Shown here piece by piece: positions 47,185 through 58,740 of a DNA stretch of 64,000 nucleotides. Where the stretch lies: NCBI RefSeq assembly GCF_050003625.1, contig NC_134397.1:195507063-195571062 (forward strand). The letters are read 5' to 3'. The stretch is from Haematobia irritans. Lineage: Eukaryota; Arthropoda; Insecta; Diptera; Muscidae. The stretch's first letter is position 1. Each line of letters starts with the position of its first letter. The notes under the pieces were generated by a model that was not told the origin of the DNA, made no database searches, and worked only from the letters and a program-made list of their open reading frames with translations. The translations under genes were made by a program, and so were the position numbers.

Positions 47185-47340
47185 GCGACCATGCTGAAAA
47201 AAGTGAAAAACAAAATGAAACGCCGCAATACGGAACCCACCATGGCTTTGACAGGCCAACAGATGTCGCTGGCCTTACCACCCACAACGGCAGAGGGAGA
47301 TTCCGAAACAGAAATTGCTAGTAATAACACAGATTTCTGA
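47185..47340 (+). CDS. Dgk-theta: DGK-theta alternative last exon B (conserved basic tail)
   Basis: Phase 0 from exon 33773-33880: SALR joins ATMLKKVKNKMKRRNTEP, continuing MALTGQQMSLALPPTTAEGD and SETEIASNNTDF before TGA (51 residues). Vertebrate DGK-theta has a similar MLRKAKQKPRR tail directly after the accessory domain, so I take this as an ancestral-type end. It is homologous to exon A at ML(K/R)KVK but has an acidic finish and no Gln runs. It is only 156 nt and lies 7.3 kb beyond exon A. Possible AATAAA signals occur at about 47372 and 47405. Confidence 0.85.
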   Translation, partial: ATMLKKVKNKMKRRNTEPTMALTGQQMSLALPPTTAEGDSETEIASNNTDF

Positions 47341-48500
47341 ATATGGTATAGCGAGCGTTTGATTTAAAAATGTTAATAAATTTTGTTCAAAGAAAAAAAA
47401 AAAAAATAAAAAATAAAACAACACAATCACCACCGCTAACAGCATTCCCCGCCTTATACAGTATATTGGATCAACAGTGAAAAAAAAACAAGATATATTG
47501 AGCAAGTCAACCATGAATGATCACTATCATCATTGGCATCACTGACAATTTAAGCAAATACAAACAAGAAGGAGTTGTTGTAATTTTTTTTAAAGCATCA
47601 AAATCCCCTATAACTGAATGTTATATTATTTAAATATAATTTCCATAAGTATTTTTATTTAAAACAAAAAATACATGCCTATAACACATATATATTTTTA
47701 TTTCTTAAATTTAAGTTTAAAATCATAATTCTAAGAATTTTATTTTGATTTTTAGTTTATTTAAGATTTTATTTTTCACCATGCATTCTAATGAAATTTA
47801 TTAACACTTTTAAATATAAATAGCTCTAAACAACAAAAACAACAACACTACAAAAAGCCAACAAAAAGATTTAGAAAGAAAATCACCAAAACCCGTAAAC
47901 GTTTAAATTACAAAATCTTTAGCATTGTTAGGCCTGCAAGTGCAAACAGAAACAAAAGTAAAATCAAATTCTCCAATCTCAAACGTTTACATAAAATTTC
48001 TGTATTTTAAGTTATTTTATTTTGTTTTTTTTTTTCAATTTAATTATAAGTATATGTAAATTTAGATTTTACATTTATGATGTTTAAACTAATACAAAGG
48101 CGGCATGAACGACAAGACCCAGGATTACTTAACAACCAAACCAAAAGAACAAAATGTTTAGAATGATTAAGAACCAATTTTTCAAAAGAAAAAGAGATTA
48201 TTTTGCATATACTTATTGATATACATATATTTTTACAGTATTTGGTAAATACTGTAAGTTTTTAATTTTTATATCTAGTGGTAAATAAAATTTTAAATAT
48301 TTTTTTGGTATTTTATGTTTTTCAAATATTCAAGAGACTTTTTACGGGCTATGAAAAATGCTTCAGTACACGCAAATAAAGAAAAAAAAGAGTTGATATT
48401 TGAATTCATTTAGAATTCAAGTATTTTTCAAACATCACATCTCAATTCAACTTGCTTTCAAGAATAGTGTTGGAATGTCTCTTGAAGTCACATTTGTTGC
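47341..48500. other. Downstream of exon B, AT-rich, possible 3' UTR
   Basis: Low-complexity AT-rich sequence. The 3' UTR of the exon B transcript must start here, but its end cannot be placed. Confidence 0.45.
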
Positions 48501-48502
48501 TA

Positions 48503-48830
48503 CTGGCCGTTTTTCAAAATAATAATGGGTTTGATGTTATAAAACTATATACAGCTTACTATACACGAAGAAAAAATATTTTCCTCCGGAACGAAATTTT
48601 AGACAAACGTAACTTCCCTTTATTCTTGAAGAGAATCTTAATCCGATTTTATGACAATTTATGGCCGTTTTTCAAAATAGTAATGGGTTTAATGTTATAA
48701 AAATATATACCGCTTAATATACACGAAGAAAAAATACTTTCCTCCGGAACGAAATTTTAGACAAACGAAATTCCCCTTTACTTGAAATTAATTTCTTTAA
48801 GAGCAACTTAAACCGATTTTATGACAAGAG
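48503..48830 (+). repeat. Direct tandem duplication, 158-bp offset
   Basis: GGCCGTTTTTCAAAATAATA at 48505 recurs at 48663 with a few substitutions, followed in both copies by CACGAAGAAAAAATA and TCCTCCGGAACGAAATTTTA. Confidence 0.85.
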
Positions 48831-49029
48831 ATGTAACGATTGTCTCTAATCTTTTATATTTGCTTTACAAAAAAATTCTTTTATATAAAAAGAAAACTTT
48901 GTTTATCTAAAATTTCGTTTCTCTCCAAAAATCCCTTTTCTTTCAGTGTAGACACAAAGATTGAAAAAATGGTTTTCAAACAAACTTTGTTTGAATTAAC
49001 ATCCTGATCAAAATTGTTGACACACTGAT

Positions 49030-49260
49030 TGAAAAAAACTTCATTATATCAACGAAATGTGTCATTAAGCCAACGAAACCTATTCGTAAATATAACGAAA
49101 ATTTTCATTATTATAAAGAAATTTTCGTTACACAATGAAACGTTTCATACTATTAGCGAACAATTTCTTTATGTTAATGAAAACGTTTCGTTGCGTCAAT
49201 GAAAATGTGTTGTTGGCCCAATTTTAATGACATTTTCTTTATGTGTACAAAAACAAACAT
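49030..49260. repeat. AACGAAA-rich AT-rich repeat, possible MITE
   Basis: The segment repeats AACGAAA/TTTCGTT words (CATTATTATAAAGAAATTTT, CGTTTCATAC, AAAACGTTTCGTTG) in both orientations. The ends are loosely inverted (CACTGATTGAAAAAAAC and TTTTCTTTATGTG). The boundary is uncertain. Confidence 0.4.
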
Positions 49261-49440
49261 CCATAATGTTTGATTGTAAATTAAGCTGGTTTTAAAATCT
49301 GTAGTAAAATTTTCACTCAATGGAAAAAATCATAATATTAGCGATTGGCGTTGGTTCATATAACGAACACTTATGTAAATACAACAAAACCAATAGTTGT
49401 ATAAAAGAATATGTTCATTGGAACATTATTAACAAAATCC

Positions 49441-50135
49441 AAATTGTTTATAGTACTAACAGTTTTCGCTTAGTGCAAGCCGGACCCTATGCCAAGAATA
49501 CACACAGAGAAACATTTATATGGTCTTAAACGAAATTTACCTCCCTCATGAGCAAATGAAACCGAAAATTTTGACAAATGTAACAATGAGTGCTTTTAAT
49601 GGCTTTACTTTATCTTTACTTTTGAAAAAAATCGGATCCGGATTATCCGGGTTTTTCAGAATGTGAAATCAAATTTTCCATAGAGCAAAAAAGGTATTTT
49701 CTCGTCTCGAAAAACAAAATGAATTAAAGATCGGTGTGAATGACATAAAATAAAAGTAAATATGGCAACGCTATTAAATATCAATCAATACAATTGTTTA
49801 CAGTACTAACAGTTTTCGCTTAGTGCAAGCCGGACCATATGCCAAGAATATACATATAGAAAATTTCTATGGTCTTAAACGAAATTTGCCTCCCTCATGA
49901 GCAAATGAAACCGAAATTTTTGACAATAGTAACAATGAGTGCTTCTTTACTTTATCTTTACTTTTGGAGAAAAAAAATCGTATCCGGATTATCCGGGTTT
50001 TTGAGAATGTGAAATCAAATTTTCCATAGAGCAAAAAAGGTATTTTCTCGTCTCGAAAAACAAAATGAATTAAAGGTCGGTGTGAATGACATAAAATAAA
50101 AGTAAATATGGCAACGCTATTAAATATCAATACCT
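49441..50135 (+). repeat. Direct tandem duplication, 350-bp unit
   Basis: The unit from AATTGTTTATAGTACTAACA (49443) to GGCAACGCTATTAAATATCA is repeated from 49793 with small indels. The second copy lacks the CTTTTAATGG stretch. It includes GCAAGCCGGACC and TCGTCTCGAAAAAC. No gene was recognised in it. Confidence 0.88.
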
Positions 50136-53100
50136 TTATGGGTGAATGTCTCTGCCAAGATCATTTATTTCTTGTAGCAAAGCCACACACCTTATTGTGA
50201 TAACTTGATCATTCACAATATTGATTAATACAGTTGTAAAATTATCGATATGGCCGGTTTCAATAACCATTGACATCCGTTAGCGGAAGACTTATTGTGA
50301 GTTAAATTTGAGCGTCATTTCAGGAAAGTTTTTTTTTTTTTTTGATATAAATAAATTCACAATAAATTATAAGATTAACAAAAATTTCCAAGAGACTGCT
50401 TTTTGAACAAAAAATAACTATGGAAATAAATTTTTATTAAAATTTGAAAAATTATTATCCATATCCAAAATAAATAAGAGACTGCTCTTTGAAAAAAAGT
50501 AAATATGGAAATAAATTTTATCACAATTTTCGATTTATTGTCCATATCAAAAAATACAAAAATTTTTGAATTTTTTACTATAAAATGTAGGTTATGGATT
50601 TTTTTTATATACAAACTACATTCATAATTCACAGTATTAGGCAATGTCACTTTAGCCATAGTAAGTTTTGCCTTAGACATACCAATAAGGGTTATCGTTA
50701 AAGACATGTTTGAATTCAATTTGCTTTCTCAAACATAATTTGAAATCCTATTGAATTCAATTATTTTTCAAAACTTTTCTACTTATTGGTGTGTTGCACT
50801 TGTTTACATGTTTGAAAAGCTTTTATTTATGAAATCAAACCCATTATTATGAGTTCTTTTGATTAAAAAACATATTTAGAACTTTCTAAAAATTGTTAAT
50901 TGTTAATTATTCAAGATTTCTATATTCTTTTAATACAATTTGAAATAACTTCCTTTAACATTTGTTTTAATTTGATTTCCCTCCCCCAATGATATTTACA
51001 AGAGCTGAAAAAGATAATTATTTAGCTTAGAAAGAGAAAACAAATTGCTGAACGAACTATTTTACTAAAAAACTAAAAAGATAAAATTTTTGAAAAACAA
51101 AGAAACAAACATATATTACAAATGATATGAGAAAAACCTGAATGAAACAAACTAAGCTACAGGAAAAATGATTATTAAATAAAATCAAATGAACAGCTAA
51201 AAAGAAGCATAGTTTTAGGGGGGCATAATTGACCCCCACAAAAATATGTAATGAATGTAATACACACACACAAACATTTTTAACTAAATGAGTTGGTTTA
51301 AATTGCCAACTAGAGAGAAACCTAATCAAATGGTACTTAAAAATAACAAGCCTGCAAGGAAAATATACCCACAGAGAAAACCCAATTATGAAAATGAACC
51401 AAAAAATATGTACCTTTTATTACCAAAAGCAAAAGAAAACGTATATAGGTAACGTAAAAATATTTTTTTTAAAGAGAAAGAAGTTGAATCCTGATAAAGA
51501 AAGAGAAAATATTGAAGGACTATTCATTCACAATGGATGATATGAATTCACAATGGATAAAGATGCATTCGACTATCAGAATTTTACACTTAAAAATTGT
51601 TCAAGTTCACTTCTTTCAAATCTCAAAAATGACACACATGGATTTGACCAAAAAAACAAATGAGAGAGATACAGTAAACGCATGAAAATTATTCACAAAA
51701 GCCATAAAAAGAGACCAAAGAAAAAAAATGCCCATTAAGAAAAACCACAATGGGTTTAAGAAACCAAAACCAAAACTGCAAAATTAATTTCTTATGATAG
51801 TTAAAGGGATAAAATTTCCTTTTAATGTACTAGTAATTGAGAGTTTGAGGTAGGGCTTTTGTAAAAAATTTTCTTCAATACTGTATACATTCAACAATTC
51901 GTTTATTTTTTGTTTGTTTTTATGTTAAAAATAATTTTAGATTTAAAATTTTTCTATTTTCTTATAATTTATATAAAAAAAAAATAAATTTTATTAATAT
52001 AGTTATAAAATTTTTTATTTAAAAAATTTTATATCGATTTTTTTCAATATGTAAGATTTTTTTATAAGCATTATTTTTCTTTCAAATATTTAGTTTTTAA
52101 ATTAAAAATATTTTTGTAATAATTAATTTTGATTTTATTTTTTTTTCTCTTTAATTTTAGTTTTGTATTTTTTTTAAGTTAATGAGAAAACCAAAAAAAA
52201 AACATTTCATCATTTTATTCAATCAGTAAACAAATTCATTAAAGCATCCTTCATAGTCAATCACCATGTTTTTGAAATAGTTTTGCATGACTCCTCTCGG
52301 GTCTAAACACGGAAATCCTGAGGGGAGACCTAGAAATATTTCAAAATTCCCATTAATCAAACCATTTGTGCACTTGCTCATCCACATATTGGACACAACA
52401 ATGAAACACTGCACTATCTCCTCCCTAAAAGTCATTAAATCCAAGACGAGTTAAGGGGCTCAAAATACACAAAAATCAATCGAAATTTCCGTGTGCCCTA
52501 AAAAAACACACAAAACTTAGGGCAAAAAGGGCCATCTGACATCATATAAGGCCTTTAAAATATGAGAAATTCTTTGTTTTGAATCCAGGCCTTGGGACCT
52601 TGGAAAATTTAGCTGGAACCAAAACAAAAAACTTAGTTGTAAGTCTCTAATCTCAGTTAAAATTTTCCCAGTTTTTAGGGTTCTGGATTTTTGGGATTAC
52701 ATTGTCCTAAAATAAAACAACGAATTTTTCCATATTTTCCTTTGTAAAAAGAATATGGAGTTTTAAGACCTCATAATTTTTTTTTTAATTAAAGAATGAT
52801 TGATTGAGTGTATATTAAAAATTCGTTTTGTGATTGAATGATTTTTGTAAAAGAAAAATACCCAAAAACAAAATTACACGCACACACTCAAAAAACCAAC
52901 AAGTTATTATAATTTCTCATAAAAACATACTGTGGTTATTTTAATTTTCATAACACAAAACCAAAAAAGAAAAACAAAATTTAAATCCTTGAAAACAAAA
53001 ACAAATCTAGAATAAGTTAACAAACAGCTAAAAAATACCTTAAAATGATATGGTAATAATTATAAAAAAACAACAACAACAAAAACAATTGTAGTTTCTC

Positions 53101-53640
53101 TAAAAACAAAACAAAAAAACAGAACATAAATTTCATCTACAAATAAAAAAAAAACAAAAAAGAAATCATTCCTCCTGTTTAAATAAAACAAAACTGAAAA
53201 CATGAATTATGAAGAAGAAGAAGAATAACAACAACAACAAAATGTGAAAAGTAAATTAAACACACAACAACAACAACTACAAGAACTACTACAACTACTT
53301 CTAACTACAACTATTTACAAAACAAAACAACAAACAAGAAATTGTAAAATATACTAAACAAAAATCCATCTACAACCACACACAAACAAAAATTACACAT
53401 GAAAACACATTCAATGAAAATGAAAAACAAAAACCAAACTTCAAAAAAAAAACAAATGAAAATTAAGAATTCGAAATTAACCAAAAAACAAACAGAAAAA
53501 AATAAAAACTATATGTAAAGAAAAAAAGATAAAAGCGTATTTTGCTTATTGTGTTTTATTTGCCTTAAAAGCAAATGAGAGAGAGAGAGAGACTCGCACA
53601 TATAGAAACTGAGAGGTAAGTAGCAGGGTTGATAAAGTTA
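50136..53640. other. AT-rich intergenic stretch
   Basis: Contains a ~77-bp duplicated segment near 50390-50540 (AGAGACTGCT-TTTTGAA) and low-complexity (AAC)n/(GAA)n text at 53080-53330. A - strand frame of 73 codons at 52223-52444 (MDLMTFREEIVQCFIVVSNM ... FNEFVY) is less AT-rich than its surroundings, but I do not recognise it. Confidence 0.45.
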
Positions 53641-53951
53641 ATACTTTTGTACTTCTTATACCCTGCGCCACACTGTGGAACAGGGTATTATAAGTTAGTG
53701 CATATGTTTGCAACACCCAGAAGGAGACGAGATAGGCACATGGTGTCTTTGGCAAAAATGCTCAGGGTGGGCTCCTGAGTCGATATAGCCATGTTCGTCT
53801 GTCCGTGAACACATTTTTGTAATCAAAGTCTAGGCCGCAGTTTTAGTCCAATCGACTTCAAATTTGGCACAAGTATGTGTTTTGGCTCAGAATAGAACCC
53901 TATTGATTTTGTAAGAAATTGGTTCAGATTTAGATATAGCTCACATATAAA

Positions 53952-55219
53952 GGGTGGTTAAATTTTCAAGGCCGATGTTGATTTTGAATAAAACACAAAC
54001 TATTTAGGAAATTATTGTAATTTTATTTTATTATGATATATTGGTATTACTCAAAAATGTATGGAGAAAAATATCGGCCAAATGGGCGCCGCGACCTCGG
54101 TGGCACACCTTCATCCGATGGTCCAAATTTTCGATGACGCTGAGGCATAATTGAGGTTCTATACCGTTAATGTGCCGAATTATCTCATCCTTTAGCTCTT
54201 GAATTGTTGCTGTCTTATCGACGTACACCTTTTCTTTCAAATAACCCCAAAGAAAAAAACTAAATTTGTCAAATCACATGATCTTGGCGGCCAATTGACA
54301 TCGCCATTACGTGAGATAACACGACCATTGAATTTGTTGCGCAAAAGAGCCATTGTTTCGTTAGCTGTGTGGCAAGTGGCACCGTCCTGCTGAAACCACA
54401 TATCGTCCACATCCATATCTTCCAATTCAGGCCATAAAAAGTTCGTTATCATCTCACGATAACGAACACCATTCACAGTAACTGCCTGACCGGGAGCCAC
54501 CGTGGTGCAATGGTTAGCATGCCCGCCTTGCATACACAAGGTCGTGGGTTCGATTCCTGCTTCGACCGAACACCAAAAAGTTTTTCAGCGGTGGATTATC
54601 CCACCTCAGTAATGCTGGTGACATTTCTGAGGGTTTCAAAGCTTCTCTAAGTGGTTTCACTGCAATGTGGAACGCCGTTCGGACTCGGCTATAAAAAGGA
54701 GGTCCCTTGTCATTGAGCTTAACATGGAATCGGGCAGCACTCAGTGATAAGAGAGAAGTTCACCAATGTGGTATCACAATGGACTGAATAGTCTAAGTGA
54801 GCCTGATACATCAGGCTGCCACCTAACCTAACCTAACCTAACTGCCTGACCGGCCTCATTTTGGAAAAAATACGGACCGATGATGCCGCCAGCTCATAAA
54901 CCGCACCAAACAGTCACTCATTGTGGGTGCACTGGTTTTTCGACAATCACTCTTGGATTCTCATTCGCCCAAATGCGGCAATTCTGTTTATTGACGAATC
55001 TACTGAAGTGAAAATGTGCCTTACCACTGAAGATGATTTTCTTCGAAAATTGATCACCCACTGTTGCCATTTCTTGGAACCATTCTGCCCATTCACGACG
55101 TCCATGGTTCAAATTGATTAAGTCTGAAATAGAGAAATGTCAAATAAAATTCGGAAAAAAACTTGGCGTTTAGGTGTGGTTCACATTCAACATCGGCCCT
55201 TACAATTTAACCACCCTTT
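53952..55219 (-). mobile_element. Tc1/mariner-superfamily element, dead, carrying a SINE
   Basis: The ends are AAGGGTGGTTAAATT and its inverse AATTTAACCACCCTT next to TATA, with a second shared block (GCCGATGTTGA / TCAACATCGGC). On the - strand, transposase parts appear in order: KKIIFSGKAHF, FVNKQNCRIW, VNGVRYREMITNF, WFQQDGATCHTANETMALLR, RNGDVNWPPRSCDLT, YLKEKVYVDK and RGRGAHLADI. These are blocks of an IS630-Tc1-mariner DDE transposase. The usual FSDEAHF block reads FSGKAHF, so the first catalytic Asp is lost, and there are frameshifts. A SINE splits the frame. Confidence 0.88.
54494..54840 (+). mobile_element. tRNA-derived SINE with 13-bp target duplication
   Basis: The 5' part is tRNA-like: box A TGGTGCAATGG at 54503-54513, an anticodon-like stem CCTTG/CAAGG, and box B GGTTCGATTCC at 54547-54557, both matching the RNA polymerase III consensus. 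A non-tRNA body follows, then a (CCTAA)n tail. ACTGCCTGACCGG flanks it on both sides (54481-54493 and 54841-54853). It sits in the transposase of the 53952-55219 element. Confidence 0.92.
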
Positions 55220-56584
55220 ATATATTTCGCTCGATATTGACTTATATGGCCCAAGAAGCCAGAGTTTTACGCTAATTTGCTTAAAATTTTGCACAAGAAG
55301 AACAATTAGTACTATAGTCAAATGTGCCAAATTTTATTGAAATCGGTTCAGATTTAGATATAGCTCCCATATATATCTTTCGCCCGATTTACACTCATAT
55401 GACCACAGTGGCCAATCTTTTACTCCGATTTAAGTGAAATTTTGCACAGGGAGTAGAATTAGCATTGTAGCTATGCGTGCCAAATTTGGTTGAAATCGGT
55501 TCAGATTTATATATAGATCCCATATATAGCTTTCGCCCGATTTACACTCATATGACCACAGAGGCCAATTTTTTGTTCCGAGTTAGTTGAAATTTTGCAC
55601 AGGGAGTAGAATTAGCATTGTAGCTATGCGTGCCAAATTTGGTTGAAATCGGTTCAGATTTAGATATATCTCCCATATATAGCTTTCGCCCGATTTACAT
55701 TCATATGACCACAGAGGCCAATTTTTTGTTCCGATTTAGCTGAAATTTTGCACAGGGAGTAGAATTAGCATTGTAGCTATGCGTGCGAAATTTGGTTGAA
55801 ATCGGTTCAGATTTAGATATATCTCCCATATATAGCTTTCGCCCGATTTACATTCATATGACCACAGTGGCCAATTTTTAACTCCGATTTAGTTGAAATT
55901 TTGCACAGGGAGTAGAATTAGCATTGTAGCTATGCGTGCCAAATTTGGTTGAAATCGGTTCAGATTTAGATATATCTCCCATATATAGCTTTCGCCCGAT
56001 TTACATTCATATGACCACAGTGGCCAATTTTTAACTCCGATTTAGTTGAAATTTTGCACAGGGAGTAGAATTAGCATTGTAGCTATGCGTGCCAAATTTG
56101 GTTGAAATCGGTTCAGATTTAGATATAGCTCCCATATATATGTTTTTCTGATTTCGACAAAAACGGTGAAAATACCAACCTTTTCCTTGTAAAATCGCCA
56201 CTGCTTAGTCGAAAAGTTTTAAAAATGAATCTAATTTTCCTAAACTTCTAATACATACATATCGAGCAATAAATCATAAATAAACTTTTGCGAAGTTTCT
56301 TTAAAATTGCTTCAGATTTAAACGTTTCCCATATTTTTTTACTAAAATTGTGTTCCACCCTAGTGCATTAGCCGACATAAATTTTGAGTCTATAGATTTT
56401 GTAGAAGTCTATCAAATTCTGTCCAGATCGAGTGATATTTAAATGTATGTATTTGGGACAAAACTTTCTATATAGCCCCCAACACATTTGACGGATGTGA
56501 TATGGTATCGAAAATTTAGATCTACCAAGTGGTGCAGGGTATAATATAGTCGGCCCCGCCCGACTTTAGACTTTCCTTACTTGT

Positions 56585-57522
56585 TAAATTCTAAGACGAT
56601 ATAAACATGTCCGTCTGTCTGTTGTAATCACGCTACAGCCTTCAATAATGGTGCTATCGTCTTGAAATTTGGCACAGATTCGTTTTTTGTTTGCCGGCAG
56701 GTCAAGTTCGAAGATGGGCTATATCGGTCCAAGTTTTGATATAGTTCCCATATAAACCGACTTCCCGATTTGGGGTCTTGGGCTTATAAAAAGTTTTTTT
56801 TTATCCAATTTGCCTGAAATTGGAAATCAAGAGGTAATGGGGAACATAAAGAGGTATGTCGAAAATGGTCCGTATCGGTCCATGTTTTGGTATACCCCCC
56901 ATATAGACCGATCTAACGATTTTGCTTCTTGGGCGTCTAGAAAATGTATTTTCTCTCCGATTTGCCTGAAATTGAACATCTTCTAGAAACTGTATTTACT
57001 ATCCTATTTGCCTGAAATTGGAAATCTAGAGGTATTTTGGGACCACAAATAGGTGTGCCGAAATTGAGGTGTATTGGTTAATTTTTTGGTATAACCCCCA
57101 TATAGACCGATCTCCCAATTTTACTTCTTGGGCGTCTAGAGACTATATTTTCTAGCCGATTTGCTTGCAATTGAAAATCTAGAGGTATTTTAAGATCAAA
57201 AATAGGTGTGTCGCAAATGGTGCCTATCGGTTCATGTTTTGGTATAGCCCCCATATAGACCTATCTCCCGTCTTTATTCCTGGGGCTTCTAGAATCCGTA
57301 GTTTTTATCCAATTTGCCGGAAATTAGAAATCTAGAAGTATTTTAGGACCATAAAGAGGTGTGTCGAAAATGGTCCGCATCGGTCCATGTTTTATTATAG
57401 CCCCTATATAGACTGATCTCCCGATTTTACTTCTTGGGCTTTTAGAATTCGTAGTTTGCACCCAATTCGCCTGAAAGTGGAATTTTAGAGGAATTGGTCC
57501 ATGTTTTAGTATAGCCCCCATA
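56585..57522. mobile_element. 153-bp-period element, family D
   Basis: The words CCCATATAGACCGATCTCCC and GGTCC(G/A)TATCGGTCCATG repeat. The GA-C-GATCT landmark falls at 57105, 57258 and 57411 (153 bp), and earlier at 56906, where a ~46-bp insertion shifts the register. The right side is cut by the mariner at 57525. Confidence 0.85.
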
Positions 57523-57524
57523 TA

Positions 57525-58740
57525 ACAGGTTGGCTGATAAGTCCCCGGTCTGACACATAGATGGCGTCGCTAGTATTAAATGCATATTATTTTTATATAG
57601 GTTGGTACCTTCAAATGATTCGTGTCAAAATTTGACGTCTGTAAGTCAATTAGTTTGTGAGATAGAGCGTCTTTTGTGAAGCAACTTTTGTTATTGTGAA
57701 AAAAATGGGAAAAAAGGAATTTCGTGTTTTGATAAAATACTGTTTTCTGAAGGAAAAAATACGGTGGAAGCAAAAACTTTGCAACTATGCAAAACTCAAG
57801 CGTGCTGATATGAGCACGGAGGACGGTGAACGCAGTGGACGCCCGAAAGACGTGGTTACCGACGAAAACATCAAAAAAATCCATAAAATGATTTTGAATG
57901 ACCATAAAACGAAGTTGATCGAGATAGCGGAGGCCTTAAAGATATCAAAGGAACGTGTTGGTCATATCATTCATCAATATTTGGATATGCGAAGCTCTGT
58001 GCAAAATGGGTGCCGCGCGAGCTCACATTTGACCAAAAACAACAACGTGTTGATGATTCTGGGCGGTGTTTGCAGCTGTTAACTCGTAATACACCCGAGT
58101 TTTTCCGTCGATATGTGACAATGGATGAAACATGGCTCCATCACTACAATCCTGAGTCCAATCGACAGTCGGCTGAGTGGACAGCGACCGGTGAACCATC
58201 TCGGAAGCGTGGAAAGACTCAAAAGTCCGCTGGCAAAGTAATGGCCTCTGTTTTTTGGGATGCGCATGGAATAATTTTATCGATTATCTTGAGAAGGGAA
58301 AAACCATCAACAGTGACTATTATATGGCGTTATTGGAGCGTTTGAAGGTCGAAATCGCGGCAAAACGGCCCCATATGAAGAAGAAAAAAGTGTTGTTCCA
58401 CCAAGACAACCACAAGTCATTGAGAACGATAGCAAAAATTCATGAATTGGGCTTCGAATTGCTTCCCCACCCACCGTATTCCCCAGATTTTTCTTGTTCT
58501 CAGACCTCAAAAGGATGCTCGCAGGTAAAAAATTTGGCTGCAATGAAGAGGTGATCGGCGAAACTGAGGCCTATTTTGAGGCAAAACCGAAGGAGTACTA
58601 CCAAAATGGTATCAAAAAATTGGAAGGTAGTTATAATCGTTGTATCGCTCTTGAAGGGAACTATGTTGAATAATAAAAACAAATTTTGACAAAAAAATGT
58701 GTTTTTCTTTCTTAGACGGGGGACTTATCAGCCAACCTGT
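57525..58740 (+). mobile_element. Himar1-like mariner, near full length, inactivated
   Basis: The terminal repeats are ACAGGTTGGCTGATAAGTCC and GGACTTATCAGCCAACCTGT, with TA at 57523-57524 and 58741-58742. The transposase starts at 57705 (MGKKEFRVLIKYCFL). It keeps EDGERSGRPKDVV, YVTMDETWLHHYNPESNRQS, TATGEPS, GKVMASVFWDAHGII and KKKVLFHQDN, typical of the irritans/Himar1 group. Damage: a deletion early in the DNA-binding region, frameshifts near 57990 and 58270, a small deletion after HQDN, and loss of the segment with the third catalytic Asp after HPPYSPD. The length of 1216 bp is slightly below that of intact members, as I recall them. Not active on its own. Confidence 0.93.
57705..58672 (+). 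pseudogene. Himar1-like mariner transposase pseudogene
   Basis: This is the frame-broken coding part of the element at 57525-58740. Three reading frames carry it in turn: 57705-58000, about 58000-58270 and about 58270-58550. A last block (GTTGTATCGCTCTTGAAGGG, corresponding to CIALEGNYVE) ends at TAA at 58672. The first two catalytic Asp positions are visible (MDETW, FHQDN), while the third is gone. Confidence 0.88.

Larger units (their letters stand above)
3764..47340 (+). other. Dgk-theta: Diacylglycerol kinase theta gene, 3' portion (gene span)
   Basis: Eight internal exons (3764-4053, 4118-4439, 4509-4738, 10895-11043, 11444-11713 or to 11623, 25325-25634, 25762-25918, 33773-33880) join in one frame to either of two last exons (39539-39874 or 47185-47340). 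The internal exons total 1836 nt, or 612 codons (582 with the shorter donor at 11623). The product phosphorylates diacylglycerol to phosphatidic acid in lipid signalling. The theta type is assigned because the Ras-associating-like region precedes the catalytic domain and the protein ends with an MLRK/MLKK basic tail, as in vertebrate DGK-theta. The Drosophila counterpart is, from memory, CG31140. The C1 zinc-finger exons and promoter lie left of the window. The gene covers at least 43.6 kb, mostly repeat-filled introns. Confidence 0.92.
53645..56580. mobile_element. 153-bp-period element, family B
   Basis: The left end has CTTATACCCTGCGCCACACT and the right end AGTGGTGCAGGGTATAATAT, then GTCGGCCCCGCCCGACTTTA, so the termini are inverted. 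Inside, the word GCTTTCGCCCGATTTACA recurs at 55529, 55682, 55835 and 55988, exactly 153 bp apart. A Tc1/mariner-type element (53952-55219) interrupts its left part. No coding sequence of its own is seen. Confidence 0.88.

Noticed and set aside
54494..54570. A functional tRNA gene
   Set aside because: The polymerase III boxes are good, but the acceptor stem and 3' end are replaced by a SINE body with a tail and target duplication.
54820..54842. Interstitial telomere repeat (CCTAA)n
   Set aside because: It is the short tail of the SINE. Flies do not use this telomere repeat.
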